Shown here: positions 25,651 through 34,610 of the stretch, one piece after another
How the letters are laid out: each line of letters starts with the position of its first letter
Position numbering within the stretch: the first letter of the stretch is position 1
Source of the DNA: CAYVBJ01 sp964517005
Lineage (GTDB): Bacteria > Bacteroidota > Rhodothermia > Balneolales > Balneolaceae
Assembly: GCA_964517005.1 (NCBI GenBank)
Contig: CAZFAJ010000003.1
Coordinates: forward strand, 1 to 64,000
Length of the DNA stretch: 64,000 bases
Direction of reading: 5' to 3'
Notes under the pieces: model-generated
Seen by the model: the letters and a program-made list of their open reading frames with translations, nothing else
What the model was told of the DNA's origin: nothing
The model's database searches: none
Position numbers and translations under genes: made by a program

Positions 25651-26700
25651 TTAGAATGTGGGCCTGTTTGCAATTGAATCAGGCTCTGCCATGGCTTCAG
25701 GGACTTCAAGAGGCACGGGTGTTCTCCATTTTAATTCAGATTCAAAAAATGAGCGGTTAAGTTCTACCATGTTAACTTCCGGATTAAAATGTTCCTGTCT
25801 GAAATTTTCGATTAAATGACCATTCAGAAACATGAGCATCTGGCTGTAACGGCCCCTGACCCGGATCGAATCACTGAATTCAAATCTCAGCATAACGCCC
25901 TGGTCAACCCAATAGGGATCAATTCTCGGTTTCAAATCACTCCAAACACGAACAGGATCCAGGTTTCCGGAAGCAGCATAAATAGAAAGATAAAGGGTAT
26001 CCGGCAGAGGTTGATCCTGCTCTGTTTCTGAAGGTGTTTCTGAAAAATCAAGAGCGGGACCGTTTTCAGTTTCAATATCGGGCGGTGTTACCTCAGTTTG
26101 AGCATTTTTAGAAACTGATTGATCGCTTTCTGAAAAAAAATCACTTTCAAATATCACAAAAGCCACAATGATTGCAATAATTACAATGATACCGATACTA
26201 ATCAGCCAAATTGATTTTGGTTTTTGTACTGTACTGATTTTCCGTCCAAGATCAGCCCAGTTCACCGTTCTGACTTCAGGCGGCGGTGTGGGTTCAAACG
26301 ATGATTGATCCTCCTCATAATTTTTACTTGTACCTGAACTCTCTTTCTCTGACTCTTTTTTTGTTTTTTTCGATTTTACATCAGGAGCTTTTGGAAGAAC
26401 CGTTTTTTCGCCTTGCTCCCTGAGTCCCGGATACTGTTGAACCAACAGGCCATTGTAATTCCCTGCTTCCTGTTGATTGAGAGCTTTGATGATAATTTCA
26501 TCTTTTATTTTCAAGCCTCTTGCATACGTTCTGACGAAACTTCTGACATAGGTTTTTATTTCCACGGATTGTTTGAAAATTTCCCCACTCTCAATAGCAC
26601 GAATCGTATCTACGGGTATTTTCGTAATATCATGTATATCCTCAACAGAGTATTTGAGATATTTTCTGATTGTAGCAAGATCTTTTCCGACAGACGACAT
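25651..26700 (-). CDS. RodZ-like helix-turn-helix membrane protein
   Basis: 349 residues. An N-terminal HTH_25-type domain (about 1-85: VEDIHDITKIPVDTIRAIES), a charged linker, one membrane helix (about 163-185, LISIGIIVIIAIIVAFVIF) and a C-terminal extracytoplasmic domain resembling DUF4115 (LSIYAASGNLDPVRVWSDLK onward). This is the RodZ layout; RodZ links MreB to the cell-wall elongation machinery in rods. The HTH binds protein rather than DNA in RodZ, so it may not be a transcription factor. 11 bp upstream of ligA. Confidence 0.8.
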   Translation of the reverse strand: MSSVGKDLATIRKYLKYSVEDIHDITKIPVDTIRAIESGEIFKQSVEIKTYVRSFVRTYARGLKIKDEIIIKALNQQEAGNYNGLLVQQYPGLREQGEKTVLPKAPDVKSKKTKKESEKESSGTSKNYEEDQSSFEPTPPPEVRTVNWADLGRKISTVQKPKSIWLISIGIIVIIAIIVAFVIFESDFFSESDQSVSKNAQTEVTPPDIETENGPALDFSETPSETEQDQPLPDTLYLSIYAASGNLDPVRVWSDLKPRIDPYWVDQGVMLRFEFSDSIRVRGRYSQMLMFLNGHLIENFRQEHFNPEVNMVELNRSFFESELKWRTPVPLEVPEAMAEPDSIANRPTF

Positions 26701-26892
26701 TTTTTGATAAATTAAGATTTAATAAATTGAAACAATTTACGTAAACCTGTTTTCTATGAAAACCGGAATTACATAAAAGCGCAATGGATTTTAAGTTTTC
26801 ATGCCTTTATTTGTTTCAGGATATGAACATTTTATCAACATTATTCATCAAGTATAGTAAGTATTTATTTCCAATCTGTAAATCAAAATAGT

Positions 26893-27561
26893 ATGAGACG
26901 TTTTTTGAAACCCCTGCACGATTTTATTTATCCTCACTGTTGTATTTGTTGCGGGCAAAGTATAGAAAATTACGAAATTTATATTTGTGATTTTTGCACT
27001 CTTATGCGGTTCGAGACAACTGATAATAAGAATCTTATCGTTCCGGAATCTGTACTTGATGTCGTATCGCTTTGGAAATTTGATAAAGGGGGTTATTTAC
27101 AGGAAATTTTGCATCAGTTAAAATATAATAAAATACAGGGCGCAGGAACTCATCTCGGAAAGTTACTCGGAAAAAAAATTCTTGAAACATTTCCTGAAAT
27201 TGGGAGTGAAGTAATCCTGGTGCCGGTTCCTTTGCACAAGTCAAAAGAGAAAAAAAGGGGATTTAATCAGGCAAGGTCAATTGCAGAAGGAATTTCAAAT
27301 CAGACCAACTGGCCGTTGATTGATGAAAATGCAATTCAGAGAGTAAAAAAAACCAAAACCCAAACAGGCTTGAATAGTGAACAGAGAGCGATGAATCTGA
27401 GTAAAGCCTTTGTTGTGAATGTCAAAAAAGATCTTGAAAACAATATACCGATAATTGTGGATGATGTGTTCACTACAGGAACAACAACTTTTGAACTTGT
27501 GAAAGCAATTCATAGTGAGATGGGTACAGCATGTTACATAGCAACGGCTGCTCAGGCCTGA
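26893..27561 (+). CDS. ComF family phosphoribosyltransferase-like protein
   Basis: 222 residues. An N-terminal zinc-ribbon-like cysteine set (C16, C17, C19, C20; C32, C35) precedes a type I phosphoribosyltransferase fold with the PRPP-binding loop IIVDDVFTTGTTTFE near the C-terminus and KKRGFNQARSIAEGIS, the ComF signature. ComF/GntX proteins take part in DNA uptake or salvage in some bacteria; the substrate is unproven. It is isolated, with 192 bp upstream and 116 bp downstream. Confidence 0.88.
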   Translation: MRRFLKPLHDFIYPHCCICCGQSIENYEIYICDFCTLMRFETTDNKNLIVPESVLDVVSLWKFDKGGYLQEILHQLKYNKIQGAGTHLGKLLGKKILETFPEIGSEVILVPVPLHKSKEKKRGFNQARSIAEGISNQTNWPLIDENAIQRVKKTKTQTGLNSEQRAMNLSKAFVVNVKKDLENNIPIIVDDVFTTGTTTFELVKAIHSEMGTACYIATAAQA

Positions 27562-27677
27562 AGACTGTTTTCTTATAAAGAGTGACTGCTTCCTGATCCA
27601 TTTGTTATCAGTTTGTAAACTTTAACAATTATATCAAGCTATCATTTCTTCCCTGTTAAGGATATATTTGAAGCAAT

Positions 27678-28316
27678 ATGCTTGAAAATTCAAAAGATGA
27701 TATTAATATTTTAGAGACCAATCTCTATACAGTCACTTCAGGGGGACACTGGTTTAATGCAACCAGCCAAACGGTTGATGAATTTGTGCCCGGCTTATTG
27801 GAAAAACACAATTTTGATAAATTGATCTCAAAAGCTGTTTTATGGATTGACAGTACAGACAGCATTGCATTGCTTCTCTATTTTATACTCGTATTTACAA
27901 CAAATACTATAGCTGCAGCAGTAGTGGCTCTTATGTTTCATATTTGGTGGTATTTTAATAAGAGTGCGTTTGTGAATCTTCTGTTTATGCCAGTCATCAA
28001 CATCTTAAATAAAGATTTCACTCAGCTTTTAATTGCCGCTGTTGCTTTAAGTTTCCTGGGTATCAATGAAAATTATCTGGGACTGTTGATAGGAGTAATC
28101 TATCTCTTTTTATTTAAAGTGGGTTTACTAAGGCTTTTGCTGAATAAAATTCTGCAGGATAAAATGAAAAACAGTCTCCCTCTAAATGACAGAGTTTTCA
28201 AAATGGTTTTAATAAAGTATGCCATTTATGAGAATATTGCACCGCCGGAAGTTGAAAAGATCGATAAGCATGTCCAAAATGCAATTATGAAAAATAGAAT
28301 GAATCGCAAAAAATGA
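27678..28316 (+). CDS. Hypothetical multi-pass membrane protein
   Basis: 212 residues; no family recognised. A hydrophilic N-terminus of about 60 residues is followed by roughly four hydrophobic segments (about 60-90, 92-112, 116-138, 140-160) and a basic cytoplasmic-looking tail ending KNRMNRKK. Its stop overlaps the phosphatase start in an ATGA, so the two are translationally coupled. Function unknown. Confidence 0.75.
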   Translation: MLENSKDDINILETNLYTVTSGGHWFNATSQTVDEFVPGLLEKHNFDKLISKAVLWIDSTDSIALLLYFILVFTTNTIAAAVVALMFHIWWYFNKSAFVNLLFMPVINILNKDFTQLLIAAVALSFLGINENYLGLLIGVIYLFLFKVGLLRLLLNKILQDKMKNSLPLNDRVFKMVLIKYAIYENIAPPEVEKIDKHVQNAIMKNRMNRKK

Positions 28317-28954
28317 ATGCGAAAACACTTTTTTTCGCCCGGCATGGTGAAACTGATTATAATAAAAACAAATTGTTGCAAGGCCGCGGAATTAATGCAT
28401 CGTTAAACCAAAACGGCCTCATCCAGGCCGAACTGCTTGCCGGCTACCTGAGCAGATATCCGCTGGAATGTATTATCAGCAGCAGCCTTAAAAGATCTTA
28501 TGAAACTGCCGAACTTCTTGCAAATCGAATCAACATTGACATACTCCAAAAAAGTGATCTGGATGAAATGGATTTCGGTGATTTTGAAGGGGCAACTTTC
28601 AGTGAAGTGGGAAAAGAACTGAAGTATTTTCAGCGTGAATGGGCTAATGGCAAAACAGATTTAAAACTTCCCGGAGGGGAATCACCCCGGGATGTCTATC
28701 TCAGAGTATCCAGCTGTATAAATTCAATTATCAATGAAAACGGGCAAACCTATTATGCTTTTATTGTACATGGACGTCTTATCCGGATAATTCTTTCTGA
28801 GTGGCTTGGGTACGGTCTGAATAATATGCAAAGAATCAACCATTCGAATGGAGGTGTGAATAAACTGGTTACAAACGGCAGTAAATACATTTGTGTCAGT
28901 TATCTGAATAAAACAGATCATCTAAAAGCTGAAGCGGCAGGCAATCCGGAATAA
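28313..28954 (+). CDS. Histidine phosphatase (phosphoglycerate mutase-like) family protein
   Basis: 213 residues. The phosphohistidine motif ARHGETDYN has catalytic H11; second histidine H154 lies in IVHGRLIR; acidic E86 in LDEMDFGDFEG completes the usual set. Length fits small co-factor-independent-looking phosphatases such as CobC-like or broad-specificity GpmB-like enzymes, and not the 250-residue glycolytic GpmA. Substrate undetermined. Coupled to the membrane protein upstream and 32 bp before ubiE. Confidence 0.88.
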   Translation: MNAKTLFFARHGETDYNKNKLLQGRGINASLNQNGLIQAELLAGYLSRYPLECIISSSLKRSYETAELLANRINIDILQKSDLDEMDFGDFEGATFSEVGKELKYFQREWANGKTDLKLPGGESPRDVYLRVSSCINSIINENGQTYYAFIVHGRLIRIILSEWLGYGLNNMQRINHSNGGVNKLVTNGSKYICVSYLNKTDHLKAEAAGNPE

Positions 28955-28986
28955 TTTATTAAAAATATGAATGTAATATTCTTTTC

Positions 28987-29676
28987 ATGAGTGAAAAAGT
29001 AAAAAAGATGTTTGCTGACATCGCCAGTGACTATGACAGAATCAACTCCATACTATCTTTTGGCGTTCACAATGCATGGCGAAAGAAAACGGTTCTTGAA
29101 AGCGGGGCTGCTCCGGGAGATGATATTCTGGATTGTGCTACCGGAACCGGAGATCTGGCGCTTGAATTTAAGAAAACAGTAGGTGAGAACGGATATGTTT
29201 TGGGAACTGATTTCTGTAAAGAAATGATAGAACACGCACCGGCCAAAGCTGATGAGATAAATCTGGATGTCGATTTTCAGGTTGCAGATGCAATGGACCT
29301 TCCGTTTGACGATAACCGGTTTGATGTTTCAAGTATTGCATTTGGTATTCGGAATGTTGATGATCCTGTGGTATGTTTGCAGGAAATGTCACGTGTTGTT
29401 AAACCGGGAGGCAAGGTTGTTGTTCTGGAGTTTGGCCAGCCGACAGGATTTATCAGAATACCGTATCAATTGTACAGCAAACACATCATGCCGGCAATAG
29501 GCGGATGGCTCAGCGGAAACAAGGAGGCATATACTTATCTTCCTGAGACAAGTGCCGCTTTTGCTTCAGGCGAGTCTTTTCTTAAACTTATGGAAGAAGC
29601 AAACTCATTTGCATCGAAAAAAGCTGTAAAGTGCACGGGCGGAATCGCATATATATATGTTGGTTCAGTAAAATAA
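28987..29676 (+). CDS. ubiE: Demethylmenaquinone methyltransferase UbiE/MenG
   Basis: 229 residues. SAM-binding motif I ILDCATGTGDLALEF (about 44-58), GTDFCKEMIEHA and the UbiE signature FDVSSIAFGIRNVDD are present. It methylates demethylmenaquinone (or the ubiquinone intermediate) in the membrane; in this lineage menaquinone is the likely quinone. Neighbours fabZ, panB and surE point to a housekeeping cluster. Confidence 0.93.
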   Translation: MSEKVKKMFADIASDYDRINSILSFGVHNAWRKKTVLESGAAPGDDILDCATGTGDLALEFKKTVGENGYVLGTDFCKEMIEHAPAKADEINLDVDFQVADAMDLPFDDNRFDVSSIAFGIRNVDDPVVCLQEMSRVVKPGGKVVVLEFGQPTGFIRIPYQLYSKHIMPAIGGWLSGNKEAYTYLPETSAAFASGESFLKLMEEANSFASKKAVKCTGGIAYIYVGSVK

Positions 29677-29719
29677 ACTTATATTTAGATCCTTATTCTA
29701 ATGAATTAAAATTATTTAT

Positions 29720-30157
29720 ATGCAAATAGAAGAGATTAAAAAATATATTCCACACCGTTACCCGTTTTTACTTGTAGACAGAGTGCTTGAACTTGAGGAA
29801 AACCGGATATTGACAATTAAAAACGTTAGCGTCAATGAAGAATTTTTTAACGGGCATTTTCCGGGCACACCCATAATGCCCGGAGTGTTACAACTTGAAG
29901 CTCTGGCACAAAGCGGCTGCATTATGCTGATGAAAAATAAAGTAGAAGAGCCTGAAAAATATCTGATTGTATTTACGGGAATTAAAAGCGCCAAATTCAG
30001 AAAATCTGTTGTTCCGGGGGATCAGTTGCGAATGGAAGTTAAATTGACAAACCAAAGGCGAAATTTTATAAATATGGAAGGAATAGCACAGGTAGATGGC
30101 AATAATGTATGTGAGCTCGTCGCATCTGCCGCAATAGTTCCGATTGAAAAAGCATGA
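29720..30157 (+). CDS. fabZ: 3-hydroxyacyl-ACP dehydratase FabZ
   Basis: 145 residues, one hotdog fold. Catalytic H46 (FFNGHFPGTPIMPG) and E60 (QLEALAQ) are intact. Dehydrates 3-hydroxyacyl-ACP in type II fatty-acid elongation. Length matches stand-alone FabZ rather than the LpxC-FabZ fusion found in some Bacteroidota. Its stop overlaps the panB start (ATGA). Confidence 0.96.
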   Translation: MQIEEIKKYIPHRYPFLLVDRVLELEENRILTIKNVSVNEEFFNGHFPGTPIMPGVLQLEALAQSGCIMLMKNKVEEPEKYLIVFTGIKSAKFRKSVVPGDQLRMEVKLTNQRRNFINMEGIAQVDGNNVCELVASAAIVPIEKA

Positions 30158-30981
30158 GTACACAGAGCAGATCAAATAATCCGGTAAAAGTAACTACTCA
30201 AACAGTTGTTGAAATGAAGCAGAGAGGCGAAAAAATCAGTATGCTCACTGCTTATGATTATACCATGGCCGGTATTGTGGATTCCGCAGGTATCGACGTA
30301 ATCCTGGTCGGGGATTCAGCCAGTAATGTAATGGCCGGATTTGATACCACGGTACCGATGACACTTGATCACATGATCTATCACACCTCGTGTGTGGTTA
30401 GAGGCGTAAACAGAGCTCTTGTGATTGCTGATCTGCCGTTTATGAGTTTCCAGGTAACTGCAAAAGAGGCATTGATAAGTGCAGGCCGGATGATGAAAGA
30501 AGCAGGCGCGCACGGAGTAAAACTCGAAGGAGGAAGCAGTGTCATAAATACCGTAAAACGGATAGTGGACGCAGGAATTCCCGTAATGGGACATTTGGGC
30601 CTTACACCACAGAGTATCTATAAATTCGGAACGTATAAAGTTCGGGCAAAAGAAGAGGAAGAAGCAAAGAAACTGATCGAAGATGCCCGTAAACTCGAGC
30701 AGGCAGGTGTATTCTCGATTGTTCTGGAAAAAATTCCTGCTCAGCTTGCAAAGAAAGTAACGGATGCCATATCAGTGCCAACGATTGGAATTGGTGCAGG
30801 TTCTGATTGTGACGGACAAGTTCTGGTTCTGCACGATATGCTTGGCCTGAACAAGGATTTCTCACCGAGATTCTTGCGCAGGTATGCAGATCTGAACGAA
30901 ATAGCCGGAGAAGCTGTCAAAAATTACATATCAGACGTTAAATCCGGTGATTTTCCAAATGAAAATGAAAGATATAATTAA
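30154..30981 (+). CDS. panB: 3-methyl-2-oxobutanoate hydroxymethyltransferase PanB
   Basis: 275 residues, usual length. TIM-barrel signatures include MLTAYDYTMAGIVDSAGID, LVGDSASNVMAGFDTTVPMT, GAHGVKLEGG and IGIGAGSDCDGQVLVLHDML, with metal-binding aspartates in VGDS and the ADLPF region. First committed step of pantothenate and CoA synthesis. Coupled to fabZ and 8 bp ahead of surE. Confidence 0.96.
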   Translation: MSTQSRSNNPVKVTTQTVVEMKQRGEKISMLTAYDYTMAGIVDSAGIDVILVGDSASNVMAGFDTTVPMTLDHMIYHTSCVVRGVNRALVIADLPFMSFQVTAKEALISAGRMMKEAGAHGVKLEGGSSVINTVKRIVDAGIPVMGHLGLTPQSIYKFGTYKVRAKEEEEAKKLIEDARKLEQAGVFSIVLEKIPAQLAKKVTDAISVPTIGIGAGSDCDGQVLVLHDMLGLNKDFSPRFLRRYADLNEIAGEAVKNYISDVKSGDFPNENERYN

Positions 30982-30989
30982 GATTTGTT

Positions 30990-31751
30990 ATGAGTGATAA
31001 AAGACCGCTTATACTGGTTTGCAACGATGATGGTATTTTTTCGCAGGGCATTAAAGCACTTGCAGAAGTTGCTGATGAATTCGGAGATGTTGAAATTGTA
31101 GCACCTGATCGTCAGCAGAGCGCCGTTGGGCATGCTATAACAGTATCAACTCCTCTCAGATCAAGATCTTTCCAGATTGATAACCGTTTTCACGGGCAGG
31201 CTGTGACTGGCACACCTGCAGATTCGGTAAAACTTGCACACAATCAGCTCTTGTCAAGAAGGCCGGACCTGGTTGTGAGCGGAATCAATCATGGCAGCAA
31301 TGCTGGTATAAACATTCTCTATTCCGGCACAGTAAGTGCCGCTACGGAAGGTACTATCCTCGGGCTGCCATCCATAGCGGTGTCATGCACTGACTTTAGT
31401 GAGGAAGCAGATCTTTCCGGCTCAAAAGATGCTGCAAGAAAAGTAATTGGCTATGTATTAAACCACGGACTGCCAGGCGGAGTGACATTAAACCTGAACG
31501 TTCCTGCAGGGCCATTGAAAGATATTAAATGGACAAGACAGGCTCACAGCCGCTATGTGGAAGAGTTTGAAGGAAGAATGGATCCCAATAACAGATCTTA
31601 CTACTGGCTTACAGGAAAATTTGAACTTCTGGATGATAAAGATGATAACGATATTTCCATGCTTGAAAAGGGATATGCATCACTTACACCCATTCAATAT
31701 GATTTAACCTCTTATTCGCTTCTCAGGGATCTGAATCAGATAGAGCTTTAA
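30990..31751 (+). CDS. surE: 5'/3'-nucleotidase SurE
   Basis: 253 residues. Metal-binding N-terminus ILVCNDDGIFSQGI (D-D pair), the APDRQQSAVGHAIT loop, and SGINHGSNAGINILYSGTVSAATEG are canonical SurE. Dephosphorylates nucleoside monophosphates and related phosphates. Last gene of the fabZ-panB-surE run. A short gap separates it from the convergent hypothetical gene. Confidence 0.95.
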   Translation: MSDKRPLILVCNDDGIFSQGIKALAEVADEFGDVEIVAPDRQQSAVGHAITVSTPLRSRSFQIDNRFHGQAVTGTPADSVKLAHNQLLSRRPDLVVSGINHGSNAGINILYSGTVSAATEGTILGLPSIAVSCTDFSEEADLSGSKDAARKVIGYVLNHGLPGGVTLNLNVPAGPLKDIKWTRQAHSRYVEEFEGRMDPNNRSYYWLTGKFELLDDKDDNDISMLEKGYASLTPIQYDLTSYSLLRDLNQIEL

Positions 31752-31833
31752 ATTTAATTTTCGAATAAGGTCTCTTTAATAAGCCGTTTAGGTCCGTGCA
31801 GTATGAAGAATTGTGTTTTAGATCCGGAATGAA

Positions 31834-32334
31834 CTACTTTCCCCACAAAAGATAGACCTCGTAGTAATCCTCAATTTCATGAACCTCCATAGTGAGAAGT
31901 TTTAGCTGAGCTTTCTTTTCATCATTAACTCCCGCTTTTTTCTTCGCCTCATCAAGCCCTTTATTATATGATATTTCCATCGAGCGGGATTTTCCGTGTG
32001 AAGAAAACAGCTGACTGTAACCGGAGTATTTACTTCGGACAGAGTTTGGTGACCGGTACCATGACGGGGACTGTGAATTACTCTTGTCTGAAAATTTGAG
32101 AATTTTAAATTCAAAATCGGATACCGGACTATTTGAAGGATCTGCCAGTTCGATATTATAACTTCTGTTTAATTCAAAATTTATAGTTGCCGGTGTTTTC
32201 ACAGCCCTCTCCCCATTAATTTTTATAGATACGTCTCGTTTTTTAGAGAACAGATCAGAATGAACATCAACTGACCGTTGGGCTTCGGTGATTAAAGGCA
32301 AAAGCAGAAAAAGCATTATCAGTGTATATCTCAT
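31834..32334 (-). CDS. Hypothetical exported protein
   Basis: 166 residues when started at ATG 32334, which gives a clean signal peptide (MRYTLIMLFLLLPLITEAQ); an ATG at 32361 would put nine charged residues ahead of it. The mature protein is beta-rich at first (VSIKINGERAVKTPATINFE) and charged/helical later (LDEAKKKAGVNDEKKAQLKL). No known family. It lies alone between surE and wecB. Probably periplasmic. Confidence 0.65.
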   Translation of the reverse strand: MRYTLIMLFLLLPLITEAQRSVDVHSDLFSKKRDVSIKINGERAVKTPATINFELNRSYNIELADPSNSPVSDFEFKILKFSDKSNSQSPSWYRSPNSVRSKYSGYSQLFSSHGKSRSMEISYNKGLDEAKKKAGVNDEKKAQLKLLTMEVHEIEDYYEVYLLWGK

Positions 32335-32466
32335 AAACTCTCTATTTCTTCCGATTGACAAATCTTGCTGTAATTTATTTAATAAATTTTGAATTACAAG
32401 AAATTTTATGAAATTCTATAACTTTACAAGAAAAGAGTTCTTTTTTCAGGAGTTAATCCGCTTTTT

Positions 32467-33564
32467 TTAAAAAGGGTTGTTCAGAAGATGATTTGTGATT
32501 CTGGTTGAGGATTTCCCATCTCCAAAGAGTGCTTCTTTTCTGTTTTTTCTGCTGCCGGTTAAAAAATCTTCAGCATTTTTAATAATGTCTGCCTCATTGG
32601 AACCGACAAGCACCCCGGCACCTGATTCAATCAATTCAGGCCTTTCCGTTTTATTTCGCAGTACAAGTACCGGCGTTCCCAGTGCCGGGGCTTCCTCCTG
32701 GATACCGCCCGAATCGGTCATTATAAGATCAGAAGCAGACATCAGAGGGATGAAATTGAAATAACTTAAAGGTTCTGTAAGTTGAATTTGTGTGTGATTT
32801 TGAATCATATCAAGATGCTGTCTTACAGATGGATTAGGGTGAACCAGAAATATAAATTTGTAGTCAGCGTGAATATCGGCAAGCTTAAGTATGGCTCTGT
32901 AAATCTTTTTTTGAGCTTTCCCATAATTCTCACGGCGATGAGATGTGAGCAAAATCAGTTTATCATCACCAGATACAGAGTAGGATTGCCTGATAACCGA
33001 TCTTTTTACATCCTGCTTTTCAAGAATTAAATTCATCGCATCAACTACCGTATTACCGGTTACCAGGATAGAATTTTCATCTACCTGTTCCTGCAAGAGG
33101 TTCTCTTTAGCACTGGCAGTCGGAGCAAAATGTACAGATGCTAATGTGGAAATTAATCTTCGATTCATCTCCTCCGGAAACGGCTGACTCAAATCATGTG
33201 ACCGGAGGCCTGCTTCCACATGTGCAACTTTAATCTTTTCCAGAAAAGCGGCCTGCGCCCCGGCTAATCCTGATGATGTATCACCCTGTACCACCACCCA
33301 TTCCGGTTTAATACGATTTAAAATAGGAGGCAATTCGGATAAAAGCCGTTGCATAACATAAGCAGGAGCCTGGTTCTCTTTCATAATCTGAAGATTGAAA
33401 TCAGGTTTGATATCGAACCATTTCAGAATATCATCTGCAAGGCCTGCATGTTGCCCGGTGTGAACAACAATCGGTTTCTGACCAATCTGTTGAAGTTTTA
33501 AAATAAGAGGGGCCAATTTGATGACTTCAGGGCGGGTTCCCAGCAAAATCAAAATTTTACTCAT
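32467..33564 (-). CDS. wecB: UDP-N-acetylglucosamine 2-epimerase (non-hydrolysing)
   Basis: 365 residues. Typical WecB features: ILLGTRPEVIKLAPLIL at the N-terminus, VVVQGDTSSGLAGAQAAF, VAHVEAGLRSHDLSQPFPEE, and the C-terminal nucleotide-binding MTDSGGIQEEAPALGTPVLVLR. Interconverts UDP-GlcNAc and UDP-ManNAc, giving ManNAc precursors for surface glycans. Last gene of the glycan operon; it overlaps the upstream glycosyltransferase by 4 bp. Confidence 0.94.
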   Translation of the reverse strand: MSKILILLGTRPEVIKLAPLILKLQQIGQKPIVVHTGQHAGLADDILKWFDIKPDFNLQIMKENQAPAYVMQRLLSELPPILNRIKPEWVVVQGDTSSGLAGAQAAFLEKIKVAHVEAGLRSHDLSQPFPEEMNRRLISTLASVHFAPTASAKENLLQEQVDENSILVTGNTVVDAMNLILEKQDVKRSVIRQSYSVSGDDKLILLTSHRRENYGKAQKKIYRAILKLADIHADYKFIFLVHPNPSVRQHLDMIQNHTQIQLTEPLSYFNFIPLMSASDLIMTDSGGIQEEAPALGTPVLVLRNKTERPELIESGAGVLVGSNEADIIKNAEDFLTGSRKNRKEALFGDGKSSTRITNHLLNNPF

Positions 33565-34610
33565 GATTGAACCAGCTTTCTGTAAACGTCCAATGTTACG
33601 TCAGCTACATTTTTCCAGCTGTAATTATCCATGATCACATTCTTCAATGCAGCGGGATAACTGGAATTTAAAGCCGATTTTACTGTTTTTATGATCGATG
33701 GGATTGAATTAGGTTCAAGATAAAATGCCTCATCTCCAAAGTACTCCCGTGTTCCTCCAAAACGGGTTATAGCAATTTTACAACCGGCAAGTGCGGCTTC
33801 AAGAGCTGCAATACCCGGCGTTTCAAAAAGAGAGGGAAGCACAAACGTATCCGCAGCCGCATAAGCTGAAGCCAATAACGGATCATCATTTTGAACAGAG
33901 TCAATCAGAAGGATGCGATCATTCAGGTTTGCAAGATTTAAACAATCACGACTGTAAACGTCAGTTTTAAATGAGCCGATAATGACAAGATCATGATCAA
34001 TATCTTCAAAAGCTTTAATAAGCCGCCAGACATTTTTTCTTGCTGCTGATGGATCTCCTACAAACAGAACATAATTTTTGAGCCCGTATTTCTGAAAAAA
34101 ATGATCGGGTTTTGCCTCTGAAAATTTTAAATTCACACCATTGGGCACAACTTTTATTTTGTCTTTTGAAATACGAAATCCCTCTTCAATTAAATTTGCT
34201 TCTGATTCTGTGTTAGGAAGGATGGCGTCTGCGGACCGGCAGATTTCTGCTTTGATTCCATAGTCTGTAAAAACTCCCCTGACAAAAGGTTTAAATACTT
34301 TCTCAAAACGAATGGCAGCTTTGATGGCTGAATAACCTCTTCTTGTATAAAAAACGGGAGAGATTACAAGCTTTGCCTTAGTACCGAATAGCTGCCTGGC
34401 CATAGACAAGGTTTCGTTGCCGGCAAGAAAAATGTGAATAATGTCATACTCATCCGGATTAACCGGTATCCAGGGGTTAAATAGATCAATCTGAACCCCC
34501 GGCCGTTTAAGGTGTTTAACAGTTTGAAATGATTGTGTGCGAACCCCGCCGTTTACAACACCGGCTGAAAGAGGTGTGACGACTAATATTTTTATTTTTA
34601 CAGTCTCCAT
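33561..34610 (-). CDS. GT4-type glycosyltransferase
   Basis: 349 residues, GT-B fold. The donor-binding C-terminal half is visible: YVLFVGDPSAARKNVWRLIK, a VPNGVNL acceptor-side motif and FETPGIAALEAALAGCKIAI, the ExxxxxxxE signature of the GT4 family. N-terminal half is divergent. It transfers a nucleotide-sugar residue to a growing surface polysaccharide; sugar unknown. Overlaps neighbours on both sides (13 bp with the NodB-like gene), so it is in one operon. Confidence 0.85.
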   Translation of the reverse strand: METVKIKILVVTPLSAGVVNGGVRTQSFQTVKHLKRPGVQIDLFNPWIPVNPDEYDIIHIFLAGNETLSMARQLFGTKAKLVISPVFYTRRGYSAIKAAIRFEKVFKPFVRGVFTDYGIKAEICRSADAILPNTESEANLIEEGFRISKDKIKVVPNGVNLKFSEAKPDHFFQKYGLKNYVLFVGDPSAARKNVWRLIKAFEDIDHDLVIIGSFKTDVYSRDCLNLANLNDRILLIDSVQNDDPLLASAYAAADTFVLPSLFETPGIAALEAALAGCKIAITRFGGTREYFGDEAFYLEPNSIPSIIKTVKSALNSSYPAALKNVIMDNYSWKNVADVTLDVYRKLVQS